A stretch of DNA of 17,292 bases from JBJXFK01 sp046155505 (lineage in GTDB: Bacteria; Planctomycetota; Phycisphaerae; UBA1845; Fen-1342), in the NCBI GenBank assembly GCA_046155505.1, contig JBJXFK010000330.1, positions 1 through 17,292 on the forward strand. The letters are read 5' to 3'. Below the pieces are notes generated by a model. That model had not been told where the DNA came from. It did no database searches and saw nothing but the letters and a program-made list of their open reading frames with translations. This document shows, piece after piece, positions 1 to 6,975 of the stretch (its first letter is position 1; each line of letters starts with the position of its first letter). The translations under genes were made by a program, and so were the position numbers.

Positions 1-470
1 ATTAGCGCCGTCGCAAAACCGCCGGCCCGCTGAGCGGCGTACGTTTTCTCCTGGTGATCGACGAAATCCTCGACCTCGCGGCGGGCATAGATGCCGTTGC
101 GATTTGCGTCTTCCATGCGCACGCGCGGCACCTCGGTCACGCGCTCGAACGCACCCTCGATCCGCCGCTCTTCGTCACCGCTCGGCTTGCGCTCGGCCAC
201 GCCGACACGAGTGAACGCATCGATAAACCCGGCGTAAGCGTACATGCCCGCCCCGTCGATGACGCGCGTGCCCGCGGGCAGCTTCACGTCGCCGCCGATC
301 GCGATGAAACGACCGTCCTCGATCAGCACGGTCGCATTCTCGATCGTCTCGCCCGGCCGCGTGGTCAGGGTCAGCGATGTAATCGCAACCGGTGTATCGA
401 GCTGTGGCGCAGGGACAACATCCGCGTTTTGCAGCAGTAGCGCAGTGAGTACAACGAGAGCAGCATGCAT
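1..470 (-). CDS. Amidohydrolase-like exported protein, N-terminal part
   Basis: The gene runs off the left edge, so only the first 156 residues are visible. The start ATG at 470 is preceded by AAAGGA about 8 bases upstream. Residues 1-20 form a short hydrophobic signal-like segment. Residues 26-84 match the N-terminal beta-sandwich and entry strand of metal-dependent amidohydrolases, with ENATVLIEDGRFIAIGG, then VIDGAGMYAYAGFIDAF. In the family the strand normally ends in D-x-H-x-H, whose two histidines bind metal. Here the equivalent positions 86 and 88 are Phe and Arg, so that metal site is absent. Residues 121-132 (DANRNGIYARRE) fit a 12-residue EF-hand-type calcium loop. The fold assignment is fairly safe. 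Substrate and activity are unknown, and a non-catalytic or altered-metal role is possible. Confidence 0.75.
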   Translation of the reverse strand, partial: MHAALVVLTALLLQNADVVPAPQLDTPVAITSLTLTTRPGETIENATVLIEDGRFIAIGGDVKLPAGTRVIDGAGMYAYAGFIDAFTRVGVAERKPSGDEERRIEGAFERVTEVPRVRMEDANRNGIYARREVEDFVDHQEKTYAAQRAGGFATAL

Positions 471-631
471 CGAACAGTTCCTTTGTGACGGGAAGTGCGG
501 AAATGCGAACTGTAACGCCGGTAACTATCGCCGGTCCACTTCGGCTACAGATGGTCTTCGCGCAAAGAGCAGCGTCGTGGCGCGGACCTATCACGGAAAA
601 CTCGCCGATCGATTTGCCGGATGCCGTTCGT

Positions 632-637
632 TATAAT
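632..637 (+). promoter_or_regulatory. Candidate -10 box for hicBA
   Basis: A perfect TATAAT lies 28 bases upstream of the hicB start, in the 194-base gap between the divergent amidohydrolase and hicB genes. No good -35 hexamer sits at 16-18 bases; the nearest, TTGCCG at 614-619, leaves only 12 bases. The -10 call is therefore plausible but not complete. The rest of the gap (471-631) shows no gene, only the short TGCGGAA/ATGCGAA pair at 496-509. Confidence 0.45.
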
Positions 638-664
638 GGACGTTCGTCGATGCGGAGTGCCTTC

Positions 665-895
665 ATGAAACGCAACATTCGAGCACTGATTTCCCCAGAG
701 GACGGCGGTTACGTTGTCGAGATTCCGGACGTGCATGCGTATACGCAGGGCGACACGTTGGAGCAGGCACTCGCCAACGCGCGCGAGGCGATTACCGTGG
801 CGCTCGACGGCGAGGATCCGGCCGAATTTGGGCTTGCTCCGGACCCGTCGTTAATCGTTAGGATCGAGTTGGGGCCATTGTCACATGCCGTCTAA
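665..895 (+). CDS. hicB: HicB-family antitoxin, short form
   Basis: This 76-residue protein has the HicB partial RNase-H-like fold pattern: a first strand (RNIRALI), the hairpin GGYVVEIPDVHAYTQGDTL, and the helix EQALANAREAITVAL. HicB proteins bind and neutralise the HicA mRNA interferase. This one ends soon after the last strand, so it lacks the C-terminal DNA-binding (HTH or ribbon-helix-helix) domain that lets longer HicB proteins repress their own operon. ATG 665 is chosen because GGAG at 654-657 is seven bases upstream. An in-frame ATG at 650 would put that site inside the gene. The next gene, hicA, starts inside it with an 11-base overlap, so the two are probably translationally coupled. 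Confidence 0.85.
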   Translation: MKRNIRALISPEDGGYVVEIPDVHAYTQGDTLEQALANAREAITVALDGEDPAEFGLAPDPSLIVRIELGPLSHAV

Positions 896-1184
896 GCTCC
901 GTCGGCTCAGCGGCTCGGATGTGCTCGCGATCCGGCGCCGATTTGGATTCGCGCAAGTCGCGCAATGCGGAAGTCACGTCAAGGTGCGACGCATCTCCAC
1001 CGACGGCACCAAAGAAATTCTCGTCGTGCCGATGCATCGTGAGTTGCGCACCGGAACGCTGCACGGCACTTTTCGGCAGGCAAGCCAACACATCGCCGAA
1101 GCGGACCTGCGGCCCCACTTCTACACGGATGGAGACGCGGGCTTGGTTCCTGGACACCGACGAGTTACGCGTGATCGTAGCTGA
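885..1184 (+). CDS. hicA: HicA-family mRNA interferase toxin
   Basis: The 99-residue product matches HicA, a double-stranded-RNA-binding-fold ribonuclease that cleaves mRNA when not bound by HicB. Diagnostic parts are LSGSDVLAIRRRFGF at residues 8-22, the catalytic GSHVK (His31), the strand ILVVPMHREL, and GTLHGTFRQAS followed by DLRPHFYTD. Typical HicA proteins end near FYTD. Here about 17 extra residues follow and run 20 bases into the 3' end of glgX on the opposite strand. The order hicB-hicA is the reverse of the E. coli hicA-hicB operon, though both orders occur. The key histidine is intact, so the toxin is probably functional. Confidence 0.88.
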   Translation: MPSKLRRLSGSDVLAIRRRFGFAQVAQCGSHVKVRRISTDGTKEILVVPMHRELRTGTLHGTFRQASQHIAEADLRPHFYTDGDAGLVPGHRRVTRDRS

Positions 1185-3273
1185 GCAAAATCAGCGCATG
1201 TCCCGCAACCACCAACTCACCCAACTCCACATACCGCTTCCCCGGCCGCGCAGTGTTGACGACCTCGCGCCACAACCCCGGCTCCTCGAGCGTCGGCAAC
1301 TTGAACGACACCGGCGCATCGCCCGCGTTGAAAATCAGCAGCAACGTGTCGCCCGTGATCAAGCGCCCGCGCTCGTCCACCTCGTCCGTCGCATGGCCGT
1401 GAATGAGCATGCCGATCGCACGGCGACTCGGGACGTGCCACTCGCCATTGTTGAATTCGCCGCCCTCGGGACGTATCCACGCGACATCCTGCTGCGCCCC
1501 GCCCACCGACGCGCCGCGGAAAAAACCGCGACGGCGAAGCACGGGATTGTTGCGGCGAATCTCAAGCACCTGCCGCGTGAACGCAAGCAGCGCCTTCTGC
1601 CGCTCGTCGAGATTCCAGTTCACCCAGCTTAGCTCATTGTCCTGACAGTACGCGTTGTTATTGCCGTTTTGCGTGCGGCCCAGCTCGTCGCCATGCCCCA
1701 GCATCGGCACGCCTTGCGAAAAAACCACGGTAGCCATGAAGTTCCGCTTGAGCTGCTCGCGCAAATCGGCAATCTGCGGCTGATCCGACGGCCCCTCGAC
1801 GCCCCAATTGCGGCTCAAATTCTCGTTGTGACCGTCGCGGTTGTCTTCAAGGTTGGCGTCGTTGTGCTTGTGCTCATAGCTGACCATGTCATGCAGCGTA
1901 AAGCCGTCGTGACAGGTGACAAAATTGATGCTGCCGAACGTGTGCCGCCGCGCGTGCGAATAGAGATCGCTGCTGCCCGACAGCCGCGATGCCATCTCGG
2001 CCACCATGCCCTCGTCGCCGCGCCAGAAGCGCCGCACCGCGTCGCGATACTTCCCGTTCCACTCAGCCCAACCCTGCGGGAAGTTGCCGATCTGATAGCC
2101 GCCTTCGCCCAGATCCCACGGCTCGGCGATCAACTTGGCCTGGCACAAGATCGGGTCTTGCTGAATGATTGCAAAGAACCGCCCCAGCCGATCCACGTCG
2201 CGCAGCTCGCGGGCCAGCGCCGGCGCGAGGTCGAACCGGAATCCATCAACGTGCATCTCCTGCACCCAGTAGCGCAGGCTGTCCATGATGAGTTGCACGG
2301 TGCGGCGGTTCATCATGTTCAAACTGTTGCCGCAACCGGTGAAGTCGACGTAATAGCGCTTGTTGTTCGGGTCGAGCCGATAGTACGACGCATTGTCGAT
2401 GCCGCGCAGACAAACCGTCGGCCCGAGGTGATTGCCCTCGCCGGTGTGGTTGTAGACCACGTCGAGAATCACCTCGATGCCGTGCCGATGGAATCGCTTC
2501 ACCATCGTCTTGAATTCGTACACCTGCTGCCCGTGCCCGCCGGTCGCGTAGCGCACCTCGGGCGCGAAAAAGCCGAGCGTATGATAGCCCCAGTAATTCC
2601 GCAGCCCCGCTTCGGCCAGATGCCGATCGGTCATGAATTGATGCACGGGCATCAGCTCGATCGCCGTAATGCCCAGATCGACCAGATAGTCCATGATCGG
2701 ATCGGAACAAAGGCCGAGATACGTCCCGCGCAGCGCTGGCGGCACATCCGGATGCTGCATCGTCAGGCCGCGCACGTGCGCCTCGTAAATCACCGTGCGG
2801 TTCCATGGCGTGCGCGGCGAGCGATCATCACCCCACGCGAACGACGAATCGACCACGACCGACTTGGGCACATACGGCGCACTGTCGGCGGGGTTCCAGG
2901 ACAGGTCGAGTCCGGCGTCTTTCAGTTGATAGCCGAAGATCGAATCGTTCCAGTCGATCGAGCCGGTGAGCGCCTTTGCGTATGGATCGAGCAGCAGCTT
3001 CGCGGGATTGAAGCGATGGCCGGCTTCCGGTGCATAGGGCCCGTGAACGCGGAAGCCATATAGTTGCCCCGGCCGCGCATCGGGCAGATAGCAATGCCAC
3101 ACACCGTGCGTGCGTTCACGAATCGGGATGATCTGGGTTTCTTTCGTGCCGACGGGTTTGTCAAACAGGCAGAGTTCCACGCCCGTGGCGTTCTCGGAGA
3201 ACAGCGCAAAGTTGACACCTTCGCCGTCCCAGGTGGCCCCGAGCGGGTAGTTTTTGCCGGGCCATACCCGCAT
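1165..3273 (-). CDS. glgX: Glycogen debranching enzyme GlgX
   Basis: The 702-residue protein is a GH13 isoamylase-type enzyme that hydrolyses alpha-1,6 branches of glycogen or phosphorylase-limit dextrin in the cytoplasm. A CBM48-like N-terminal domain (residues 8-100, starting YPLGATWDGEGVNFALF) precedes the catalytic barrel. The four GH13 conserved regions are all present: DVVYNHTGEG (271-280), GFRFDLA with nucleophile Asp348, LIAEPWD with acid/base Glu384, and FVTCHDG with Asp456. Length is normal for GlgX. ATG 3273 is chosen because homology begins there (MRVWPGKNYPLG). The open frame extends upstream to 3360 without family similarity. The ribosome site is weak (GGGGG). No other glycogen gene is nearby, and the gene is convergent with hicA. 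Confidence 0.95.
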   Translation of the reverse strand: MRVWPGKNYPLGATWDGEGVNFALFSENATGVELCLFDKPVGTKETQIIPIRERTHGVWHCYLPDARPGQLYGFRVHGPYAPEAGHRFNPAKLLLDPYAKALTGSIDWNDSIFGYQLKDAGLDLSWNPADSAPYVPKSVVVDSSFAWGDDRSPRTPWNRTVIYEAHVRGLTMQHPDVPPALRGTYLGLCSDPIMDYLVDLGITAIELMPVHQFMTDRHLAEAGLRNYWGYHTLGFFAPEVRYATGGHGQQVYEFKTMVKRFHRHGIEVILDVVYNHTGEGNHLGPTVCLRGIDNASYYRLDPNNKRYYVDFTGCGNSLNMMNRRTVQLIMDSLRYWVQEMHVDGFRFDLAPALARELRDVDRLGRFFAIIQQDPILCQAKLIAEPWDLGEGGYQIGNFPQGWAEWNGKYRDAVRRFWRGDEGMVAEMASRLSGSSDLYSHARRHTFGSINFVTCHDGFTLHDMVSYEHKHNDANLEDNRDGHNENLSRNWGVEGPSDQPQIADLREQLKRNFMATVVFSQGVPMLGHGDELGRTQNGNNNAYCQDNELSWVNWNLDERQKALLAFTRQVLEIRRNNPVLRRRGFFRGASVGGAQQDVAWIRPEGGEFNNGEWHVPSRRAIGMLIHGHATDEVDERGRLITGDTLLLIFNAGDAPVSFKLPTLEEPGLWREVVNTARPGKRYVELGELVVAGHALILLSYDHA

Positions 3274-3360
3274 ACGACGATAACCCCCGATTCGCCGCGC
3301 GGCGGATGCGGGCAACGCACCACTCAGGCGATGCCGACGTGAAGATTCCGCGCGGCTCAC

Positions 3361-3389
3361 CTTATATCGGCAGAGCGCGCGAGCGCCTA
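3361..3389 (-). promoter_or_regulatory. Candidate glgX promoter
   Basis: On the minus strand TATAAG (3361-3366) is preceded 17 bases upstream by a weak TAGGCG (3384-3389). It lies in the 159-base gap between the end of the anti-sigma gene and glgX, which otherwise shows no gene or clear terminator. The -35 match is poor. Confidence 0.3.
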
Positions 3390-3432
3390 GCGGGCGAACT
3401 GAGATGCAGAGCTTTGCGTGCGGATCAAGAAA

Positions 3433-4344
3433 TCAAGGCTTGGCGGATGCAAGTTCAGAGACGTCCTCGCGCGAGCGCCGCATCGCCAGCTTCGCATCGT
3501 CGGCGATGCGGGCAAGGTTCTCGCGCGGCATGCGGCCGACAACAGCGAAGGTCTCGCCGCTCTCGTCCCAGACGACCATGTTCACATCCTGGCATTCGCC
3601 GGATTGATAATTCCGTCGATTGCCGCAGCCGCCCTTGCAGCAGTCGAGCTTCATGCAGCGATTGACGGTGAAGACCGAGAGCGTTTCGCCCGTCGATGAG
3701 TCGCCGTTGCGCTTGTAGTGCGCGTGAACCGCGTCGACGCCGGGCACCTTGAAACAGCGGCAAATGCCGGCGAGTTGGAACTGCTCGCCCGACAAATCCG
3801 GCAGCAGGACCGGGAAGTTCACCTCGGTCGCCATCAGCTCGCGGGCCTTAACCGCGCACGGCGAATCGAGATGGATCGGCGAGTGCTTGCTAGCGGTACA
3901 ACTGCGATACACGTCGGCGAACTTGTCCGCCGAAACGAGCGTCGCCTCGGTCGCGCGCACGCTCGGCTTCTGGGCGATCGGCGACGAACCCGCCGACTGA
4001 GCGAGCTCCGGCCCGCCGGTCAATCCCGACCAGTTTTGCATTACGAGCAAAAGCCCCGCAGCCATCGCCAGCGCCGCCGCCCCGATGCGATAAATCCGCC
4101 CCTGTCGCGCGGTCAGCCGCGCCGCGGCCAGTCGCAGCAGGCAACGCTCGCGCGCGTCGGCCGGAACAACACCGCGATCCAGCTCGCGTCGCAGGCAATC
4201 GCGCAGCGCGCCGCACTGCTCGAGCTCGCGCCGCAATTGCGGCTGCTCGGCGAGGGCGCGCTCCACCGCTTCGCGACGGTCGCTATCAAGCTGACCATCG
4301 AGATACGCGGGAAGCCATTGCTCGATTTGCTCGCGGTTCATCAT
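3433..4344 (-). CDS. Membrane anti-sigma factor with Cys-rich outer domain
   Basis: The 303-residue protein begins with an anti-sigma domain at residues 5-55 (WLPAYLDGQL, then ERALAEQPQLRREL). It resembles zinc-type anti-sigma domains but lacks the His and Cys ligands. A single membrane helix follows at about 85-102 (GAAALAMAAGLLLVM). The outer part matches the usual anti-sigma periplasmic pattern, FPVLLPDLSGEQFQLAG then a Y...G...LSVF stretch (177-226). It is interrupted or extended by a cysteine cluster: nine Cys at 149, 163, 195, 197, 230, 235, 236, 240 and 251. It presumably holds the adjacent ECF sigma factor at the membrane until a signal arrives. Cys density suggests redox or metal sensing, which is inference. 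Its ATG overlaps the sigma stop by four bases, implying coupled translation and matched amounts. Confidence 0.82.
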   Translation of the reverse strand: MMNREQIEQWLPAYLDGQLDSDRREAVERALAEQPQLRRELEQCGALRDCLRRELDRGVVPADARERCLLRLAAARLTARQGRIYRIGAAALAMAAGLLLVMQNWSGLTGGPELAQSAGSSPIAQKPSVRATEATLVSADKFADVYRSCTASKHSPIHLDSPCAVKARELMATEVNFPVLLPDLSGEQFQLAGICRCFKVPGVDAVHAHYKRNGDSSTGETLSVFTVNRCMKLDCCKGGCGNRRNYQSGECQDVNMVVWDESGETFAVVGRMPRENLARIADDAKLAMRRSREDVSELASAKP

Positions 4345-4904
4345 TCAACCTTGGTCGTGTTCCAGCGATTCTCCCGCGCCAGCGGTGCCAGCGCCTTGGT
4401 CAACTGTTGCCGGGCGCGGTGCAGGCGGCTCATGACCGTCCCGATCGGAATCTCCAAAACGTCGGCGATCTCCTGGTACGTCAAATCCTTGGTCGCCCAC
4501 AAAACCAGCACCGTCCGAAATTCCGGTGCGAGCTGCTCGATCGCCGTCTTTACCTCGGCATCCAACAAATCATAGTTCAACTCGTCCGACCGGGCGGTCA
4601 TCGACTGACCGGTCGCGTCGACGCCGCGTTCTTCCAGCTCTTGCTGGTCGGTCGCACGCGGGGCGCGTTTTTGGCGTGCCCGGCGGTTGAGAAACGTGTT
4701 GTTCAGAATCCGCAACAGCCAGGGGCGAATCCCGAATTCGCGTTCCTCGAAGCGCGCAAACGCTTGATAGGCCTTGAGATAGGTCTCTTGGACCAGCTCC
4801 TCGGCCTCTTGCTCGTGACCCGAAATGCGGCGCGCAACCCGGTACAGCAGCTCGAAATGCGGCATCGCCAGCGCTTCGAAGTTTTTATCAGCCCCGGGTT
4901 GCAT
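4341..4904 (-). CDS. ECF-type RNA polymerase sigma factor
   Basis: The 187-residue product has the two-domain ECF sigma layout. Region 2 spans about 12-80 with YRVARRISGHEQEAEELVQE, LKAYQAF and RPWLLRILNNTFLNRRAR, which bind core polymerase and the -10 element. Region 4 spans about 117-170 with LAPEFRTVLVLWATKDLTYQEIADVL (in two parts) and the recognition helix GTVMSRLHRAR. ATG 4904 has GGAAGG just upstream and gives a normal family length. The frame remains open to 5102, but that extension is non-homologous and runs through the promoter and repeat region. The protein probably directs transcription of its own operon and of unknown target genes under control of the coupled anti-sigma factor. 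Confidence 0.92.
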   Translation of the reverse strand: MQPGADKNFEALAMPHFELLYRVARRISGHEQEAEELVQETYLKAYQAFARFEEREFGIRPWLLRILNNTFLNRRARQKRAPRATDQQELEERGVDATGQSMTARSDELNYDLLDAEVKTAIEQLAPEFRTVLVLWATKDLTYQEIADVLEIPIGTVMSRLHRARQQLTKALAPLARENRWNTTKVE

Positions 4905-4997
4905 CACACCTTCCGGGCTTCGCGCGGCGGCGTTCAGACTGCATAACCGCCGCCCCGCCCAAACAATTCCGCTCCGTAAGCCGGTTCGGATGTAGAC

Positions 4998-5026
4998 ATT
5001 ATGGTGGGGAAATTCCCCAGACTCCA
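4998..5026 (-). promoter_or_regulatory. Candidate sigma/anti-sigma operon promoter with palindrome
   Basis: On the minus strand CATAAT (4998-5003) is separated by 17 bases from TGGAGT (5021-5026), about 90 bases before the sigma start. The spacer contains GGGGAAATTCCCC (5006-5018), a perfect 6-base inverted repeat around one central base, in a position where a bound protein would block polymerase. The -10 is good and the -35 weak. An operator role is inference. Confidence 0.4.
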
Positions 5027-5082
5027 GCACCACCCGCGAAACCGTCCATTTTTCGTTTTGAACGCACGTTGGTCGGGCCAGA

Positions 5083-5211
5083 GTGCAAAGTGCAAAATTC
5101 AAAGTTCAAAGTTCAAAGTGAATGCATTGTCCCCGCCACGCTCATCGGCAGCGCGGGAGTGCTCGCGTGACGACATCTGTCACTTTGAACTTTGCACTCT
5201 TCACTTTGCAC
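5083..5211. repeat. Inverted pair of heptamer tandem arrays
   Basis: The left array (5083-5117) is five 7-base units: GTGCAAA twice, ATTCAAA, then GTTCAAA twice, followed by GTG. The right array (5184-5211) is four units in opposite orientation: TTTGAAC, TTTGCAC, TCTTCAC, TTTGCAC. The 59-base middle (5121-5179) is GC-rich and unrelated. The two arms could pair imperfectly as a long hairpin. The right arm enters the last codons of the YhcH-like gene. The low-GC units stand out from the GC-rich surroundings. Confidence 0.85.
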
Positions 5212-5668
5212 TGCGTCCGTCCCACGCCACCTTGCACACAATCTTCCGCACCATTCCCGGCTCGCCGACCGCGATCTGCGGCATATGCACATCATGCGGC
5301 AGCAGGATCATGAACATGCCCGCATCGACCCGCGCGAACTGGCCAGCGCCATCGAAGAAACCAACGTCGCGATCCGCGTCGTACGGTTCGGTCACGCGCA
5401 TGTCGCTCAGCCGCCCGTAACCGATCTGCTCGACGCCGCTGACGACGATCTGCACATCCGCGTACTTGAGATGCGCTTCCCACTTCCCCGCGACGAGCGG
5501 CTTGGACTCGTATGACTGCACGAGCGCAAACGCGTCGTCATCGGCAATCTCGATCCGCCCTTCGGGCAGCGCGGCAAGATCAACGCTGCGCAGAAACGCA
5601 GCCGTGCGCGCCAGGTTTGGATGCAGCGCGGCGTACAGACGCAGATTCTCCACTCCATCGATGATCAT
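5201..5668 (-). CDS. YhcH/YjgK/YiaL (NanQ-like) family protein
   Basis: The 155-residue protein matches the DUF386/YhcH cupin family, which includes the E. coli sialic-acid anomerase NanQ and proteins tied to sugar catabolism. Seen are WEAHLKYADVQIVVSGVEQI (residues 63-82), PYDADRDVGFF (95-105) and ILLPHDVHMPQ (121-131). Glu64, His66, His125 and His128 are in positions of the family's likely metal site. Length is normal. The start ATG 5668 has a near-perfect ribosome site, GGAGGTGAT, nine bases upstream. The last residues (GRSAK) and the stop are encoded inside the right heptamer array, so the array defines the C-terminus. The physiological sugar is unknown; it is divergent from the MFS gene. 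Confidence 0.9.
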   Translation of the reverse strand: MIIDGVENLRLYAALHPNLARTAAFLRSVDLAALPEGRIEIADDDAFALVQSYESKPLVAGKWEAHLKYADVQIVVSGVEQIGYGRLSDMRVTEPYDADRDVGFFDGAGQFARVDAGMFMILLPHDVHMPQIAVGEPGMVRKIVCKVAWDGRSAK

Positions 5669-5720
5669 TCTTCATCACCTCCGCTTGTGAAACTCGACCG
5701 ACGCAGCATATCCGCGATCG

Positions 5721-5745
5721 TCGCATCTCATCGATTACGATGCGA
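5721..5745. promoter_or_regulatory. Inverted repeat between divergent yhcH-like and MFS genes
   Basis: TCGCATC (5721-5727) and GATGCGA (5739-5745) form perfect 7-base arms around 11 bases, in the 104-base gap between two divergent starts. The right arm overlaps the possible -35 (TTACGA, 5735-5740) of the MFS gene. This is the geometry of a dimeric repressor site, but no regulator gene is adjacent. Confidence 0.4.
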
Positions 5746-5760
5746 TCACCCCTTCGCCGA

Positions 5761-5766
5761 TATATT
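5761..5766 (+). promoter_or_regulatory. Candidate -10 box of the MFS gene
   Basis: TATATT ends six bases before the preferred ATG at 5773, and no ribosome site precedes that ATG. If this is the -10, the transcript would start at or next to the start codon and be leaderless. The -35 candidate TTACGA is 20 bases away, which is long, so the call is weak. Confidence 0.3.
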
Positions 5767-5772
5767 GCCCAT

Positions 5773-6975
5773 ATGCCCCCACTCATCGCCGCCGCCCTCA
5801 TCGTCCTTTTCGAAGCGCTCTGCTTCACCACCGCGCTGCCCGTGCTCAGCTACTACACCCAGCAACTCGGCGGGACGCCCGTCTGGGTCGGCGTCATGTT
5901 CGGCCTCATGACCGGACCCAAGCTCTTGAGCAACCCGCTTTGGGGTTTCGCGTCCGACCGATTTGGCCGCAGACCGATTCTCATTCTCAACACGATCGGA
6001 ACGCTCACCGGCTCTGTCCTGTGGGTCTTCGCCCCCGATGTGCTTACGCTCGCGCTATCGCGGCTCTTCATCGGCGTCTTCGGCGGCCAGGCCATTCTCG
6101 CGCAGGCGATCGCCGCCGACTCATCAAAACCCGAAAAACGCGCCGCCGCGATGGGCGTGCTCGGGGCCGCCTTCGCCATCGCGCTCGGCTTCGGCCCGCT
6201 GATTGGCGGCTGGATGGCCGAACGCATCTCCTACGCGTCGATCGGCTGGCTCTGCGCGGCCCTGCAACTGCTCTCGCTGAGCGTCATCTCGTTCGTGCTG
6301 ACCGAAACGCGCACCGACGAACACCGCACAGCCGAACGCGCCGCGTCCGATCACCCGCCCGTGCTCGCCGGATTATTGAGCCAGCCGACGCCGAACCTAT
6401 TGCTCATCTCGTTCGTATTCACCACGGGCTTCTCGCAACTGACAAGCACGCTCGGCTTGATGGCCGAGCAGCAGTACCTCTACAACGCGCAGCACACGGG
6501 CTATGTCTTCGCCGCGTTCGGCGCGATCGCGGCGGTTCTGCAAGGCGGCGGCGTGCGTGTTGCCGTGAAACGCCTCGGCGAACGCAGTACGGCGGCGATC
6601 GGCCTCTTCCTGCTCGCTGCGGGCTTCGGCATGCTCGCGGTGCAGCAATCGGTTATCGCCATGTGGGCGGCGGTGCTTGTGATCGGCGCGGGCAGCGCGT
6701 TCGCATCGCCGAGCATAATGGGATTGCTCAGCCGTTCGACGCCGGCCCGCTATCAGGGCAGCGTGCTGGGCGTGAATCAGGGGATTACCAGTTTGGGACG
6801 CATGACCGGATCGATGCTCGGTGCGTGGATCTTCGCCGCCGCGTGGGGCGGGCAGGCCGCGACCTATTTCATGACCGTCGGCATCACGCTGATTTCGGCG
6901 GCGATGTTGCTGGCCACGCGATTTCCGGAGAACGAACCAGCGCCGCGCGAGGAAGCCGATGTCGAGCTCGCCTGA
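5773..6975 (+). CDS. MFS transporter, TetA/DHA1-like
   Basis: The 400-residue product is a 12-helix major facilitator of the drug:proton antiporter type, similar in layout to TetA-like exporters. Motif A after helix 2 is GFASDRFGRRP (58-68). A motif-C-like turn in helix 5 is GFGPLIGG (139-146). The second half repeats the pattern more weakly. It moves small molecules across the inner membrane; the substrate cannot be read from sequence. ATG 5773 starts the first helix directly (MPPLIAAALIVLFEAL). An in-frame ATG at 5740 would add eleven polar residues. Its stop lies inside the next gene (17-base overlap), so the two form a transcription unit closed by the terminator near 7540-7619. Confidence 0.88.
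   Translation: MPPLIAAALIVLFEALCFTTALPVLSYYTQQLGGTPVWVGVMFGLMTGPKLLSNPLWGFASDRFGRRPILILNTIGTLTGSVLWVFAPDVLTLALSRLFIGVFGGQAILAQAIAADSSKPEKRAAAMGVLGAAFAIALGFGPLIGGWMAERISYASIGWLCAALQLLSLSVISFVLTETRTDEHRTAERAASDHPPVLAGLLSQPTPNLLLISFVFTTGFSQLTSTLGLMAEQQYLYNAQHTGYVFAAFGAIAAVLQGGGVRVAVKRLGERSTAAIGLFLLAAGFGMLAVQQSVIAMWAAVLVIGAGSAFASPSIMGLLSRSTPARYQGSVLGVNQGITSLGRMTGSMLGAWIFAAAWGGQAATYFMTVGITLISAAMLLATRFPENEPAPREEADVELA

Noticed and set aside
1669..3063. 464-codon open frame on the plus strand
   Set aside because: It lies wholly antisense to glgX, whose GH13 motifs are intact; long antisense frames are expected at this GC content.
4905..5102. N-terminal extension of the sigma factor
   Set aside because: It would run through the repeat and promoter; the family length and ribosome site point to 4904.
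5083..5211. CRISPR array
   Set aside because: Units are 7 bases, directly adjacent and inverted as two blocks, with no regular spacers or cas genes.
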